Shown: in pieces, positions 7,254-13,860 of the stretch
Layout: every line of letters begins with the position of its first letter
Numbering within the stretch: the first letter of the stretch is position 1
From: CAYRFQ01 sp964423615
GTDB taxonomy: Bacteria; Planctomycetota; Planctomycetia; Gemmatales; Gemmataceae
Length of the DNA: 15,011 nucleotides
Assembly (NCBI GenBank): GCA_964423615.1
Contig: CAYRFQ010000145.1
Location: 1 to 15,011, forward strand
Direction: 5' to 3'
Made by a program: the position numbers and the translations under genes
The notes under the pieces: model-generated
Told to the model about the DNA's origin: nothing
Seen by the model: the letters and a program-made list of their open reading frames with translations, nothing else
Database searches by the model: none

Positions 7254-8178
7254 CGTTGACTTCTCCTTCTTTCATTTTCCGAACCTTGGCCCGAACACAC
7301 CGGAAGCCGATTTTGTCGTCCTTGCCCGTGACGGCCATCGGGGCTCGGGCGGCACAACGGCACTGGGCAGCGTTGGTGGCCCACGAGCCCCCGCGGATCA
7401 CTTTTTTCAGGCTCCGCGGGATGCTGCGGTAGAGGCCGTTGGTTGGGGCATTTTTGTAGTTTGGGTGCCAGTCGTCGGCACACCACTCCCAGATGTAACC
7501 GTGCATGTCGTACAATCCCCACGCGTTGGGCTTTTTCACGCCGACGGGTGGGTCGTTGCCTTTGGAATTCTCTTTATACCAGGCGTAGTCGGTCAGATCT
7601 TGGACCTTGTCGCCGAACGAATAGGCGGTTGTCGTTCCGGCACGGCAGCAATATTCCCATTCGGCTTCGCTGGGCAGTCGAATTTCTTCGTCGGCGGCGA
7701 TCAGTTTGCGTTGGCGGAGTTCTTCGGTCACCTTCTTGCAAAACGTCGTGGAGTCTTGCCATGTGGTCATTTCCACCGAGTTCCTTGGGCCTTTCCATTT
7801 GCTCGGGTTTTCGCCCATGACGACGTGGTAGAGTTCTTGCGTGACTTCGTACTTGGCGATGGCAAACGGAGCCGCCAAGGTCACTTTGTGAACAGGCTGT
7901 TCGTCTGGCCCGCCGTTCTTCGACCCCATTTCGAAGGTCGCGGGAAACTTGTTCTTGCCGGGAGTGATCGCCACGAACTCGTTGACGAAGGTCTTGAAGA
8001 TTTTCTCTTTCCGGGGGAAGGGATCGTCGGGCTTCTTTTTGTCTCCGGCCCAGAGGTTGTCCTGGGAGATGGCCAGGAACGCGAGAACAACGAGACCGAG
8101 TTTCCACAACGGAACGAGTTGGTCGGTACCGTGCGTTGTGGCAGAGCAGGGTACTTTCCAGGACCACGAGCATTTCAT
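7243..8178 (-). CDS. Secreted FGE/sulfatase-modifying-factor domain protein, probably not a true FGE
   Basis: A 311-residue protein. A long N-terminal stretch leads into a hydrophobic segment (WKLGLVVLAFLAI, about 25-37) with possible cleavage near LWA-GD (44-45). The FGE-sulfatase domain covers about 75-297. Its family motifs are visible: FEMGSKNGGPDEQPVHKVTL, YEVTQELYHVVMGENPS, LPSEAEWEYCCRAG, NAWGLYDMHGYIWEWCADDW, VIRGGSW and IGFRC. Catalytic FGEs have two cysteines after RGGS. Here the first position is Thr (RGGSWAT) and only the second Cys (about 273) is kept, so formylglycine formation on sulfatases is unlikely. Start: aggagg at 8187-8192 is eight bases from ATG 8178, against two from ATG 8184. 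A further in-frame ATG at 8226 lies within an inverted repeat. It is the first gene of a two-gene operon with the PQQ propeller. Confidence 0.9.
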   Translation of the reverse strand: MKCSWSWKVPCSATTHGTDQLVPLWKLGLVVLAFLAISQDNLWAGDKKKPDDPFPRKEKIFKTFVNEFVAITPGKNKFPATFEMGSKNGGPDEQPVHKVTLAAPFAIAKYEVTQELYHVVMGENPSKWKGPRNSVEMTTWQDSTTFCKKVTEELRQRKLIAADEEIRLPSEAEWEYCCRAGTTTAYSFGDKVQDLTDYAWYKENSKGNDPPVGVKKPNAWGLYDMHGYIWEWCADDWHPNYKNAPTNGLYRSIPRSLKKVIRGGSWATNAAQCRCAARAPMAVTGKDDKIGFRCVRAKVRKMKEGEVNDAQ

Positions 8179-8218
8179 GTCCATAGCCTCCTGACGAAGA
8201 GCAAAGTAGAGTCCCAAG

Positions 8219-8297
8219 GCGAACATTCCGGGAGTTCGATTTTGGTGTGCGTTGGTGGGGATCCCAGGACTACTACTCAGAGTAGCGGAATGTTCGC
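8219..8297. repeat. 12-bp perfect inverted repeat upstream of the FGE-domain gene
   Basis: gcgaacattccg (8219-8230) and cggaatgttcgc (8286-8297) are exact reverse complements, separated by 55 bases. On the minus strand this lies 27 bases before the ribosome site of the FGE-domain gene, so it could sit in its promoter or leader. It could be a repressor operator pair or a hairpin; the sequence does not decide. Confidence 0.65.
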
Positions 8298-8335
8298 GTG
8301 AGAGCCAGTACGCGAGCCCGACGGCGGCATTCGAC

Positions 8336-8418
8336 CTTGGGACGAGCGTCTCGAGTCGTCCGACGAAGCTTCCTCGCAGAATTCTGCGAGCTGGACCATA
8401 TGAGGCTTCGTTCCCAAG
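8336..8418. repeat. Imperfect palindrome enclosing an 18-bp perfect palindrome
   Basis: cttggga (8336-8342) pairs with tcccaag (8412-8418), with partial pairing continuing inwards. In the middle, ctcgcagaattctgcgag (8373-8390) is a perfect 18-bp palindrome. It lies between two divergent genes, the minus-strand FGE-domain gene and the plus-strand acetyltransferase gene. It is either an intergenic repeat element or an operator for a dimeric regulator. Confidence 0.7.
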
Positions 8419-8445
8419 TCCGCGCCATTACGCCGAGAGCGTGTC

Positions 8446-8473
8446 TTGCGGGTGAACTGGCCTTGCCTATAAT
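8446..8473 (+). promoter_or_regulatory. Sigma-70-like promoter for the GNAT gene
   Basis: ttgcgg (8446-8451) and a perfect tataat (8468-8473) are 16 bases apart. They lie about 80 bases upstream of the GTG start at 8552 and on its strand. This is the best promoter match I see in the window. The -35 box matches the consensus only in its first part. Confidence 0.6.
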
Positions 8474-8551
8474 CAATGTTGATGTGAGCGTAGCAATGCT
8501 CGCAAGCTTTCAGATGGAATTGCACGGAAAAAAGCACAAAAAGGGGGTGGC

Positions 8552-9505
8552 GTGGTCGAATATCGTTGTTTTCGAAACACCGATCCTCCAGCCCTTGTGC
8601 GAGTCTGGAACGAATCGCTCTCCGGTCGGGGTGCGATCCAATTGCCGAGTCCGTCCGCCTTTGAACTCCAAATCTTTTCCAAGCCGTATTTCGACCCCGA
8701 AGGATTGATCGTTGCCGAGGAGGGCGACGAGCTTGTTGGCTTTGCCCACGCTGGTTTCGGTACGGACAAGACCGGATCTCGGCTCGCCTACGAGGACGGC
8801 GTGGTTTGCATTCTCGCGGTCAATCCGTCTTACCGTCGACAGGGTATTGCGAGTGAACTGCTGCGACGGTGCGAAGCGTATTTGACCGAACGAGGCAGCG
8901 TTCACATTTATGCTGGGCCTTGTTTTCCCCGAAACCCGTTTTACCTGGGTCTTTACGGGGGGCTCGAACTGCCTGGATTTCTGGAGAGCGACCCGGCTAC
9001 CAAACCCTTCTTCCTGAGCCACGGGTACGAGGTTCAGACCAGCGTGCTGGTCATGCAACGTGATATTCAACACGTGTTGCGGATCGTTGATCCTCGGTTC
9101 ATGAACTTTCGGCAACATTTCGAAATCCAGGCAGGTCCGATCCGGGCTCGGCCGACGTGGTGGGAGAACTGTGTCCTGGGCATGCTCGAACCGATGGAAT
9201 TTTTGCTCGTCGAGAAAAACACTTCGGAAGTCGTCGCGGAAACGCTGTTGATGGAGTTGGAAGGGTTCAGTTGTCACTGGCAACGGGCCTCGGTCGGATT
9301 CTACGGGCTGAATGTCTTGCCTGAGTTTCGACAGACCGGAATGGGTAAATTTTTCTTTGCCCAGATGCTCCGATACGTCCAGGAACAGTGCTTCGAATTG
9401 GCCGAAGTCCAGGTCGCCACGACCAACGAACACGCCTTGCGTCTTTCGCAGTCTTTGGGATTTCAGGAAGTCGATGTTGGCCACGTTTACAGGAAGAAAG
9501 AGTAA
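8552..9505 (+). CDS. Double-GNAT N-acetyltransferase
   Basis: A 317-residue cytoplasmic protein with two acetyltransferase domains. The N-terminal one (about 1-170) has the acetyl-CoA motif ILAVNPSYRRQGIASELL, with RRQGIA at 95-100. The C-terminal one (about 175-317) has LNVLPEFRQTGMGKFFFAQML, with QTGMGK at 261-266, followed by ATTNEHALRLSQSLGFQEV, the usual final helix and strand of GNATs. Both pyrophosphate-binding loops look intact, so both sites could bind acetyl-CoA. The substrate is unknown. The start is GTG at 8552, preceded by the G-rich aggggg at 8542-8547. It is likely a single-gene unit driven from the promoter at 8446-8473. The next gene, on the same strand, begins 80 bases after the stop. 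Confidence 0.9.
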   Translation: MVEYRCFRNTDPPALVRVWNESLSGRGAIQLPSPSAFELQIFSKPYFDPEGLIVAEEGDELVGFAHAGFGTDKTGSRLAYEDGVVCILAVNPSYRRQGIASELLRRCEAYLTERGSVHIYAGPCFPRNPFYLGLYGGLELPGFLESDPATKPFFLSHGYEVQTSVLVMQRDIQHVLRIVDPRFMNFRQHFEIQAGPIRARPTWWENCVLGMLEPMEFLLVEKNTSEVVAETLLMELEGFSCHWQRASVGFYGLNVLPEFRQTGMGKFFFAQMLRYVQEQCFELAEVQVATTNEHALRLSQSLGFQEVDVGHVYRKKE

Positions 9506-9585
9506 TGAAGGCGTAAGGACGAAGGTAGGAAGATGGCTTTCTGCCTTTTGCCTTCCGCCTTCTTTCTTTGGAAAGTAGGAGTGCT
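9506..9585 (+). repeat. Short heptamer-like pyrimidine repeat
   Basis: Around 9539-9562, gcctt-containing units recur every seven or so bases (ctgcctttt, gccttcc, gccttct). They are preceded by purine-rich gaaggcg/gaaggtagg units (9508-9533) that can pair with them. The result is a weak hairpin of low-complexity DNA between two + strand genes. It is similar in style to the heptamer array at 13579-13620. Confidence 0.4.
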
Positions 9586-11184
9586 ATGAGTTCAACGACA
9601 ACGAGTCAATACGACGCGATCATCGTCGGCGGTGGACATAACGGGCTGGTGACGGCTTGCTATCTCGCGAAGGCCGGGTGGAAGGTATTGGTGCTCGAAC
9701 GCCGTCCTGTCGTCGGCGGTGCTTGTGTCACGGAGGAAGTGTTTCCGGGATACAAGGTTTCTCGTCTGGCCTACGTCAACAGTCTGTTCCGTCCGGAGAT
9801 TGTTCAGGAACTGCGGCTCAAGGAATACGGCTTCGAATCGCTCGAACGTAGTCCGTCGTCGTTCTCGCCGTTCCTGGACGGACGCTATCTGTTGATGGGA
9901 CCGGACGCGGAGATGACCCGCAAGGAGATTGCCAAGTTCAGCGAGAAAGACGCCGAAGCTTATCCGAAGTACGAACAAATGTTGCTGCGGGTGGCGGACG
10001 TCATCGAACCGACGATCACGATGATCCCCCCGAACATCCTGAAGCCGGGGGTCAAATCGCTTTGGAAATTGGCGTCTCTCGGTTGGAAGATGCGCAAGCT
10101 CGGTACGAAGATGCACGAGGCCGTGGAAATCCTGACCGGGGCGGCTCGTCCGATCCTGGATCGTTGGTTCGAATCGGAACAACTCAAGGCCACGATTGCG
10201 ACCGACGCGATCATCGGGGCCTTCGCAGCGCCATCGATGCCCGGGACGGCTTACGTGTTGTTCCACCACGTCATGGGCGAGACGAATGGCAAACGGGGCG
10301 TTTGGAGTTATACCCGTGGCGGGATGGGTGGGCTTTCTCAGGCCCTGGCAGCGGCCGCCAAGGACCTTGGTGCGGAAATCCGTACGGAAGCCGAAGTCGC
10401 GAAAATCCACGTCACGAACGGACGAGCCACGGGCGTGGTCCTTTCCGACGGAAGCGAGTTCCAGGCCACCAAAGCCGTAGCGAGCAACCTCGATCCGAAC
10501 TTGACGTTTACCAAGTTGATGGACCCGAAAGTCTTGCCGCCCGATTTCGCCGAGAGTATCGAGAAGATCGACTACGCGAGTGCGTCGCTGAAAATCAACG
10601 TGGCTCTTTCGGAAGTGCCGAACTTCACGGCGTGTCCGGGTGACCAGGTGGGACCGCAGCACCACGGAACGATACATATCTGTCCAGACCAGGACTACAT
10701 CGAACGGGCCTACGACGACGCCAAGTACGGCATGCCGTCACAAAATCCGGTGTTGGAATGCTGCTTGCCCTCGGCGGTCGACAACACCGTTGCCCCCGAA
10801 GGCCAACACTTGATGTCGATGTTCATCCAATACGCGCCTTATCAGCTCAAAGAGGGCAACTGGGACGACCTCAAGGAATCGTTCGCGGACCGGTGTTTCG
10901 ACATCCTCAACGAGTATGCCCCGAACTTCAAGAACTCGGTCATTGCCCGTGACGTGGTGACGCCGCTGGACATGGAACGCGAATGGAATTTGACGGGTGG
11001 CAACATTTTCCACGGGGTCATGTCACTGGACCGACTGTTCATGTTCCGTCCGGTGCCAGGGTATGCCGAGTACAAGACGCCGATCAAGGGTCTCTATGTC
11101 TGTGGCTCGGCAGGCCATCCCGGTGGTGGCGTGATTGGAGCGAGTGGTTGGAATGCTGCGAAGGTGATGCTTGGAAAAGCGTGA
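9586..11184 (+). CDS. FAD-dependent phytoene-dehydrogenase-like oxidoreductase (PYROXD2-like)
   Basis: A 532-residue flavoprotein. Residues 10-45 hold the dinucleotide-binding fold, DAIIVGGGHNGLVTACYLA...VLVLERRPVVGG, with the GxGxxG-type glycines and the Glu that binds the ribose. GGMGGLSQALAAAAKDLGAEI is the second conserved block of the phytoene desaturase/amine oxidase superfamily. The C-terminus GLYVCGSAGHPGGGVIGASG completes the FAD site. The 'HNGLVTA...VVGGACVTEEVFPGYKVSR' pattern and length match the PYROXD2-like branch rather than true carotenoid desaturases. The substrate is unknown. The start is ATG at 9586 with tagga/aggag just upstream (9576-9581); an in-frame TTG at 9568 is less likely. 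Nearby genes give no pathway hint. Confidence 0.9.
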   Translation: MSSTTTSQYDAIIVGGGHNGLVTACYLAKAGWKVLVLERRPVVGGACVTEEVFPGYKVSRLAYVNSLFRPEIVQELRLKEYGFESLERSPSSFSPFLDGRYLLMGPDAEMTRKEIAKFSEKDAEAYPKYEQMLLRVADVIEPTITMIPPNILKPGVKSLWKLASLGWKMRKLGTKMHEAVEILTGAARPILDRWFESEQLKATIATDAIIGAFAAPSMPGTAYVLFHHVMGETNGKRGVWSYTRGGMGGLSQALAAAAKDLGAEIRTEAEVAKIHVTNGRATGVVLSDGSEFQATKAVASNLDPNLTFTKLMDPKVLPPDFAESIEKIDYASASLKINVALSEVPNFTACPGDQVGPQHHGTIHICPDQDYIERAYDDAKYGMPSQNPVLECCLPSAVDNTVAPEGQHLMSMFIQYAPYQLKEGNWDDLKESFADRCFDILNEYAPNFKNSVIARDVVTPLDMEREWNLTGGNIFHGVMSLDRLFMFRPVPGYAEYKTPIKGLYVCGSAGHPGGGVIGASGWNAAKVMLGKA

Positions 11185-11197
11185 GCAGTAGAGTTCT

Positions 11198-11425
11198 CAT
11201 TGGAGGAAGGTCTCGGTCACGTGGATAGACTTACCGCGGATCACGCCCGATTTCGTCGAAGAGGAACGGACGCCATTCGGTTGAAGATTCCGCGGAAGTG
11301 TAGACGTCCGGAGACGAGAGAACCCGGTCGATGCCTGGAACCACGCGCTTGATGCGTTGCGATATCTGGTGATGGGAATTGACCGGAAGAAAGTGGCTCA
11401 GTGGCGAGCGGGGAAGTTGAAATAG
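11198..11425 (+). pseudogene. Decayed 3' fragment of a phage terminase large subunit
   Basis: One reading frame shows two stretches typical of terminase-like proteins. The first is VTWIDLPRITPDFVEEERTPFG, matching the 'PRI(T/S)P-FL-EER--LG' segment. After an in-frame TGA (11282-11284) comes ENPVDAWNHALDALRYLVM, matching the C-terminal 'DHALDALRYL' motif, then GIDRKKVAQWRAGKLK and a TAG at 11423-11425. The ATPase domain with its Walker motifs is missing and there is no start, so this is a remnant. Its strand and its position upstream of the portal gene fit normal phage order (terminase, then portal). Identification rests on motif memory, not on a search. The same frame stays open for 29 more codons after the TAG (to 11515) without a recognised motif. 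Confidence 0.5.
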
Positions 11426-11452
11426 ACCAAGACCTCTTCGACGGTCTTGGTC
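11425..11452. terminator. 10-bp-stem hairpin at the end of the terminase remnant
   Basis: gaccaagacc (11425-11434) and ggtcttggtc (11443-11452) form a perfect 10-bp stem with an 8-base loop, tcttcgac. The first base is the last base of the remnant's TAG stop. No T tract follows, so it is terminator-like only in position and stem strength. Confidence 0.45.
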
Positions 11453-11526
11453 GAGGAAGCTGCGAAGAATCCGTACAGCATTTGGAAGGATGAGTTGGCG
11501 TTGGAGAGTTTCTAATCTTGGTCCGG

Positions 11527-11573
11527 AAGCCGCGCAGCGGCGACATCGTATAGGCGTGGCCGTGAGGCCGCGT
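11527..11573 (+). repeat. 47-bp double-hairpin repeat, copy A (left of protease operon)
   Basis: It begins aagccgcgcagcggcgacat and ends ggccgcgt. Hairpin 1 is gccgc-gca-gcggc. Hairpin 2 is cgtggcc-gtga-ggccgcg, with one G-T wobble and a GNRA-type loop. It is the same length and orientation as copies B (13919-13965) and C (14004-14050). It lies between the terminase remnant and the 3' end of the minus-strand operon. A further hairpin of the first type, gccgc-tcc-gcggc, lies at 11629-11641. Confidence 0.85.
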
Positions 11574-11669
11574 AACAAAACGCGCCCTCCAACTTCACGC
11601 GGGCTCACACCCACACCTACCATCTTCCGCCGCTCCGCGGCTCACCCCAAAAAACAACAAACACAGAAA

Positions 11670-12137
11670 TCACCCCAAAAACGGTTTCGCCACCGTCTTG
11701 ATAATGTCCCCAAGTCCTTCGGGCAGCCCCTCGTAAAACTCCACCCCTTTTCCGTCGATCTTTTTCACACGAGCGGCCAACACAAGCGAGACCAGAACTA
11801 CGCCTCCAATGATCGCCGTAAACGGATCAAGTGCGTGACCCTTCGGCTTCTCCTCTTCTCGCAGAGCTGCCCCCACCCATTCCTTGGCCTTGGTGTTATC
11901 TCCCTCCAACACAACCTTCAACGCCAGTTTCGCCACACCCGCTGCATCACTCTTCGACGCCGCAGGATCAATCACCCACTCCGGCATAGCATCCTTCGAA
12001 GCGACCACCTTCCTATCAATTGGATTCACCGCCGTAAACGCTTCCCAACCTTCCAACTTAAACCAACTCTCCGACAACCGCGTCGCGACCCGCAACGCCG
12101 CCTCGTCCGTCAAATCGTCAATACTTAGCTCTGCCAT
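11670..12137 (-). CDS. Single-pass membrane protein of unknown function, third gene of protease operon
   Basis: A 155-residue protein I do not recognise. Residues 1-100 are soluble, acidic and helical in character (LSIDDLTDEAALRVATRLSE...). One hydrophobic segment (DPFTAIIGGVVLVSLVLAA, about 104-123) is followed by RVKK. A short, possibly amphipathic tail ends FYEGLPEGLGDIIKTVAKPF. There is no signal peptide, so the N-terminal part probably stays in the cytoplasm, with the positive RVKK flank just after the helix. The ATG at 12137 has a strong ribosome site (aggagg, seven bases away) and overlaps the preceding gene by 20 bases. As the last gene of an operon headed by a protease, it could be a target, anchor or effector of that protease. 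That is inference only. Confidence refers to it being a real gene. Confidence 0.8.
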   Translation of the reverse strand: MAELSIDDLTDEAALRVATRLSESWFKLEGWEAFTAVNPIDRKVVASKDAMPEWVIDPAASKSDAAGVAKLALKVVLEGDNTKAKEWVGAALREEEKPKGHALDPFTAIIGGVVLVSLVLAARVKKIDGKGVEFYEGLPEGLGDIIKTVAKPFLG

Positions 12138-12372
12138 CCGACTTCCTCCTCGATCCTGCGGAATGAAATTCGGCGTCCGTCAGATCTTTCTGCCGCACCA
12201 CCACACCCTTGAACTCCGTCGGCAAAGCCCCACTCAACCGATCCGGGTCCACCGACACAATTAATACGTAATGCCCATTGTCCCGACCAATACCCACACC
12301 CGATACACCTTCCCTGTTGCGTAATGATCTTGCCAGTTCGTCGCGAAGAGCGATGATTAATTTTGTCGTCAT
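12118..12372 (-). CDS. Free-standing 'GVGIG' domain protein, protease partner
   Basis: An 84-residue soluble protein. Its core GVSGVGIGRDNGHYVLIVSV, then LPTEFKGVVV, resembles the domain that many bacterial NAL1/trypsin-like peptidases carry before the catalytic part (pattern GV-GVGIG---G---I-V-V ... P----G--V). The protease encoded just upstream has its own diverged version (LSVGIAKHGVEYRVILLVER ... IDVEVLG). So this looks like the same domain as a separate polypeptide, perhaps a pro-domain, inhibitor or assembly factor acting in trans. The ATG at 12372 overlaps the protease stop (ATGA), and ggag lies eight bases upstream, so the two are translationally coupled. The C-terminus is short and basic (SRRKSDGRAK). 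Confidence 0.8.
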   Translation of the reverse strand: MTTKLIIALRDELARSLRNREGVSGVGIGRDNGHYVLIVSVDPDRLSGALPTEFKGVVVRQKDLTDAEFHSAGSRRKSDGRAKY

Positions 12373-13397
12373 GTATATAACTCCGCATTCATATGTGCGA
12401 GCGATGGTTCCAGAGGCGATATCAACGTATACCGATCTGTACCTCCTATGATGAGACCTATGCCAAGACCGTCCGAAGTATACACCACACTGCCCGAGTC
12501 TCCGGGCTTGGAAAAAGGCTGATTCGGAACCGACGAATGAACAACACTCACATCCCGAAATAAATAAACACGGTTGTCCGTCAACGTAATCGACTGTTGA
12601 GTCACCAACGCATACCGTAACACCCCTCGGGTGAACCCCGACGTCCTCCCCACCTTATACACTTCCTGGTCAATCAAGTCCGGCATTTCGACCAACGGAA
12701 AAACACCATGCAGTCGAATTGTCGTGCCATCCGGATCCGCCGGACTCGGCACCAAGTTCTCGCCCACTCGATTCTCGTCCGCGATTTCGGCAATCCCTAC
12801 GTCCATGCGATTGTCCAACGACCCACCAGCCGAACCCGAATGATGACGCAGCAATTGATAGTTCCGCAACTCCCCAATGACATCCGCCAACGTCGGCTCA
12901 ATGTCCACGTTTCCCGGATGCACCACACGGTCTCCGTGGTTCGCGCGATTCATATTACCAAGCACGTGCGAAGCACTCAACAAACCGGGCACTTCATCTC
13001 CGCCTGTCTTGAGATGCGTCACGATACACCCCAGAGTCCCCGGAAGCCCCTCAAAGTGACTGATCGATAAACCCGGTTGCAACACCTCCGAACGCTCGAC
13101 TGCAATATCAGGAACCTCCTCGGGCCTTCCCGCATGCGCCGAACCCAACACCTCCACGTCGATGTTGGCCGGGTCCTGTTCCTGCATTTTCATCGCATGT
13201 CGATGAGCCCATCCGTCTTCTCTCTCCACAAGCAGAATCACTCGGTACTCCACGCCATGTTTGGCAATCCCGACCGAAAGTCGCCGACTCGGCCTCGACA
13301 ACTCCGTACCACTATCCGTCTGTCGTAGCGGGTCAAACTGCTCAACCATTTCCGTAAACCTAGACGGGAACAAGTCCGGATGTTCCTCATGCGTCAC
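12369..13397 (-). CDS. Trypsin-like (NAL1-like) serine protease
   Basis: A 342-residue protein from GTG at 13397 (ggag six bases upstream); an in-frame TTG at 13466 would add 23 residues. The catalytic triad is visible, numbered from the GTG: His144 in LLSASHVLGNMNRA, Asp199 in NRMDVGIAEI, Ser301 in PGDSGSVVYT. GTLGCIVT and KVGRTSGFTRGVL are hallmarks of the bacterial peptidases related to plant NAL1. Before the catalytic domain, about residues 40-86 hold a GVGIG-type domain. I see no signal peptide or membrane helix, so it probably acts in the cytoplasm. It heads a three-gene operon with coupled starts. The operon runs against the flanking phage remnants and is bracketed by 47-bp repeats, suggesting it was inserted. 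The substrate is unknown; the adjacent small proteins are the first candidates. Confidence 0.87.
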   Translation of the reverse strand: MTHEEHPDLFPSRFTEMVEQFDPLRQTDSGTELSRPSRRLSVGIAKHGVEYRVILLVEREDGWAHRHAMKMQEQDPANIDVEVLGSAHAGRPEEVPDIAVERSEVLQPGLSISHFEGLPGTLGCIVTHLKTGGDEVPGLLSASHVLGNMNRANHGDRVVHPGNVDIEPTLADVIGELRNYQLLRHHSGSAGGSLDNRMDVGIAEIADENRVGENLVPSPADPDGTTIRLHGVFPLVEMPDLIDQEVYKVGRTSGFTRGVLRYALVTQQSITLTDNRVYLFRDVSVVHSSVPNQPFSKPGDSGSVVYTSDGLGIGLIIGGTDRYTLISPLEPSLAHMNAELYT

Positions 13398-13416
13398 CGA
13401 ACTCTCCGGTGATGAA

Positions 13417-13494
13417 TTACTCGCTCGGGTACTTCTTCTCGCCACAGTTCTTACCCCCACAACCAAACGCCAAACCGACGGGAAGGTTCAGCAT
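13417..13494 (-). CDS. Possible 25-codon leader ORF before the protease
   Basis: ATG at 13494 opens 25 codons (MLNLPVGLAFGCGGKNCGEK..., two Cys in GCGGKNCG), ending with TAA at 13417-13419, which is 20 bases before the GTG of the protease. gggag lies very close upstream (two bases). It could be a leader peptide, a relic of another gene, or chance. It is in a different frame from the protease. Confidence 0.25.
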   Translation of the reverse strand: MLNLPVGLAFGCGGKNCGEKKYPSE

Positions 13495-13507
13495 CTCTCC
13501 CGTTTTT

Positions 13508-13574
13508 CGTAGCAGGCACACTCCGTGTGCCGTTGTCTTTTGTCTTTATTTTGAATTGCGGCAGCACGCTGCCG
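13508..13574. repeat. Two short perfect palindromes upstream of the protease operon
   Basis: ggcacac-tcc-gtgtgcc (13515-13531), preceded by cgtagca, is the same palindrome type as the second tier of the structure at 63-287. cggcagc-ac-gctgccg (13559-13574) is a second one. Between them lie two tgtcttt units. Such palindromes are common intergenic repeats in planctomycete genomes, as far as I recall. Confidence 0.75.
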
Positions 13575-13578
13575 CTTT

Positions 13579-13620
13579 GTCTCTTGTCTCTCGTCTCTCG
13601 TCTCTTGTCTCTCGTCTCTT
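13579..13620 (+). repeat. Heptamer tandem array, six units of gtctct(t/c)
   Basis: Six consecutive 7-bp units, gtctctt or gtctctc, run without interruption. Their seventh base reads t, c, c, t, c, t. The array is pyrimidine-only apart from the G at each unit start. It lies directly after the palindrome at 13559-13574 and about 180 bases upstream of the protease start. Length variation by slippage would be expected. There are no spacers, so it is not a CRISPR array. Confidence 0.85.
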
Positions 13621-13835
13621 ATCCCACATATCCACGATACGATTATATCATCTTCTAATTCAGCTACACAAAATCTCCATAGAACTCCGGGAAACCTGCA
13701 CATTCTGGTCAATTTAACTACGCACACCCCCAGCAACAAGCTCTCCATCCCAGCCATCTCGTTGCAAACCAATACGATGACTGGCGAATCCGCAGACTCC
13801 ACGACCGCACCGCAACAAGAAACATCCTCCCATCC

Positions 13836-13860
13836 CAATCGACCCTCAATTCTTCCCACC
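13836..13860 (+). repeat. Left part of a duplicated portal upstream region (copy 1)
   Basis: These 25 bases match 14055-14079 with one mismatch (ctcaattc against cccaattc). In copy 2 this stretch lies about 60 bases before the portal start. In copy 1 it is joined directly to the internal portal fragment at 13861. Confidence 0.85.

Noticed and set aside
7045..8301. Long open frame on the + strand (418 codons)
   Set aside because: It is antisense to the clearly recognised FGE-domain and PQQ genes and shows no family motif; it is a shadow of their codon bias.
8510..9484. Minus-strand open frame (324 codons)
   Set aside because: Antisense to the double-GNAT gene, which has both acetyl-CoA loops intact.
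9592..10677. Long minus-strand open frame (361 codons)
   Set aside because: Antisense to the PYROXD2-like gene; Arg/His/Asp-rich translation without motifs.
11629..11641. gccgc-tcc-gcggc hairpin as terminator of the protease operon
   Set aside because: On the minus strand the T run precedes rather than follows the stem; it looks more like a lone half of the 47-bp repeat.
11670..12137. 155-aa protein as a phage holin or gasdermin
   Set aside because: Only one membrane helix and no lysis partner; far shorter than bacterial gasdermins and without a recognisable gasdermin sequence.
13579..13620. Possible CRISPR array
   Set aside because: Units are only 7 bp with no spacers, and no cas genes are visible.
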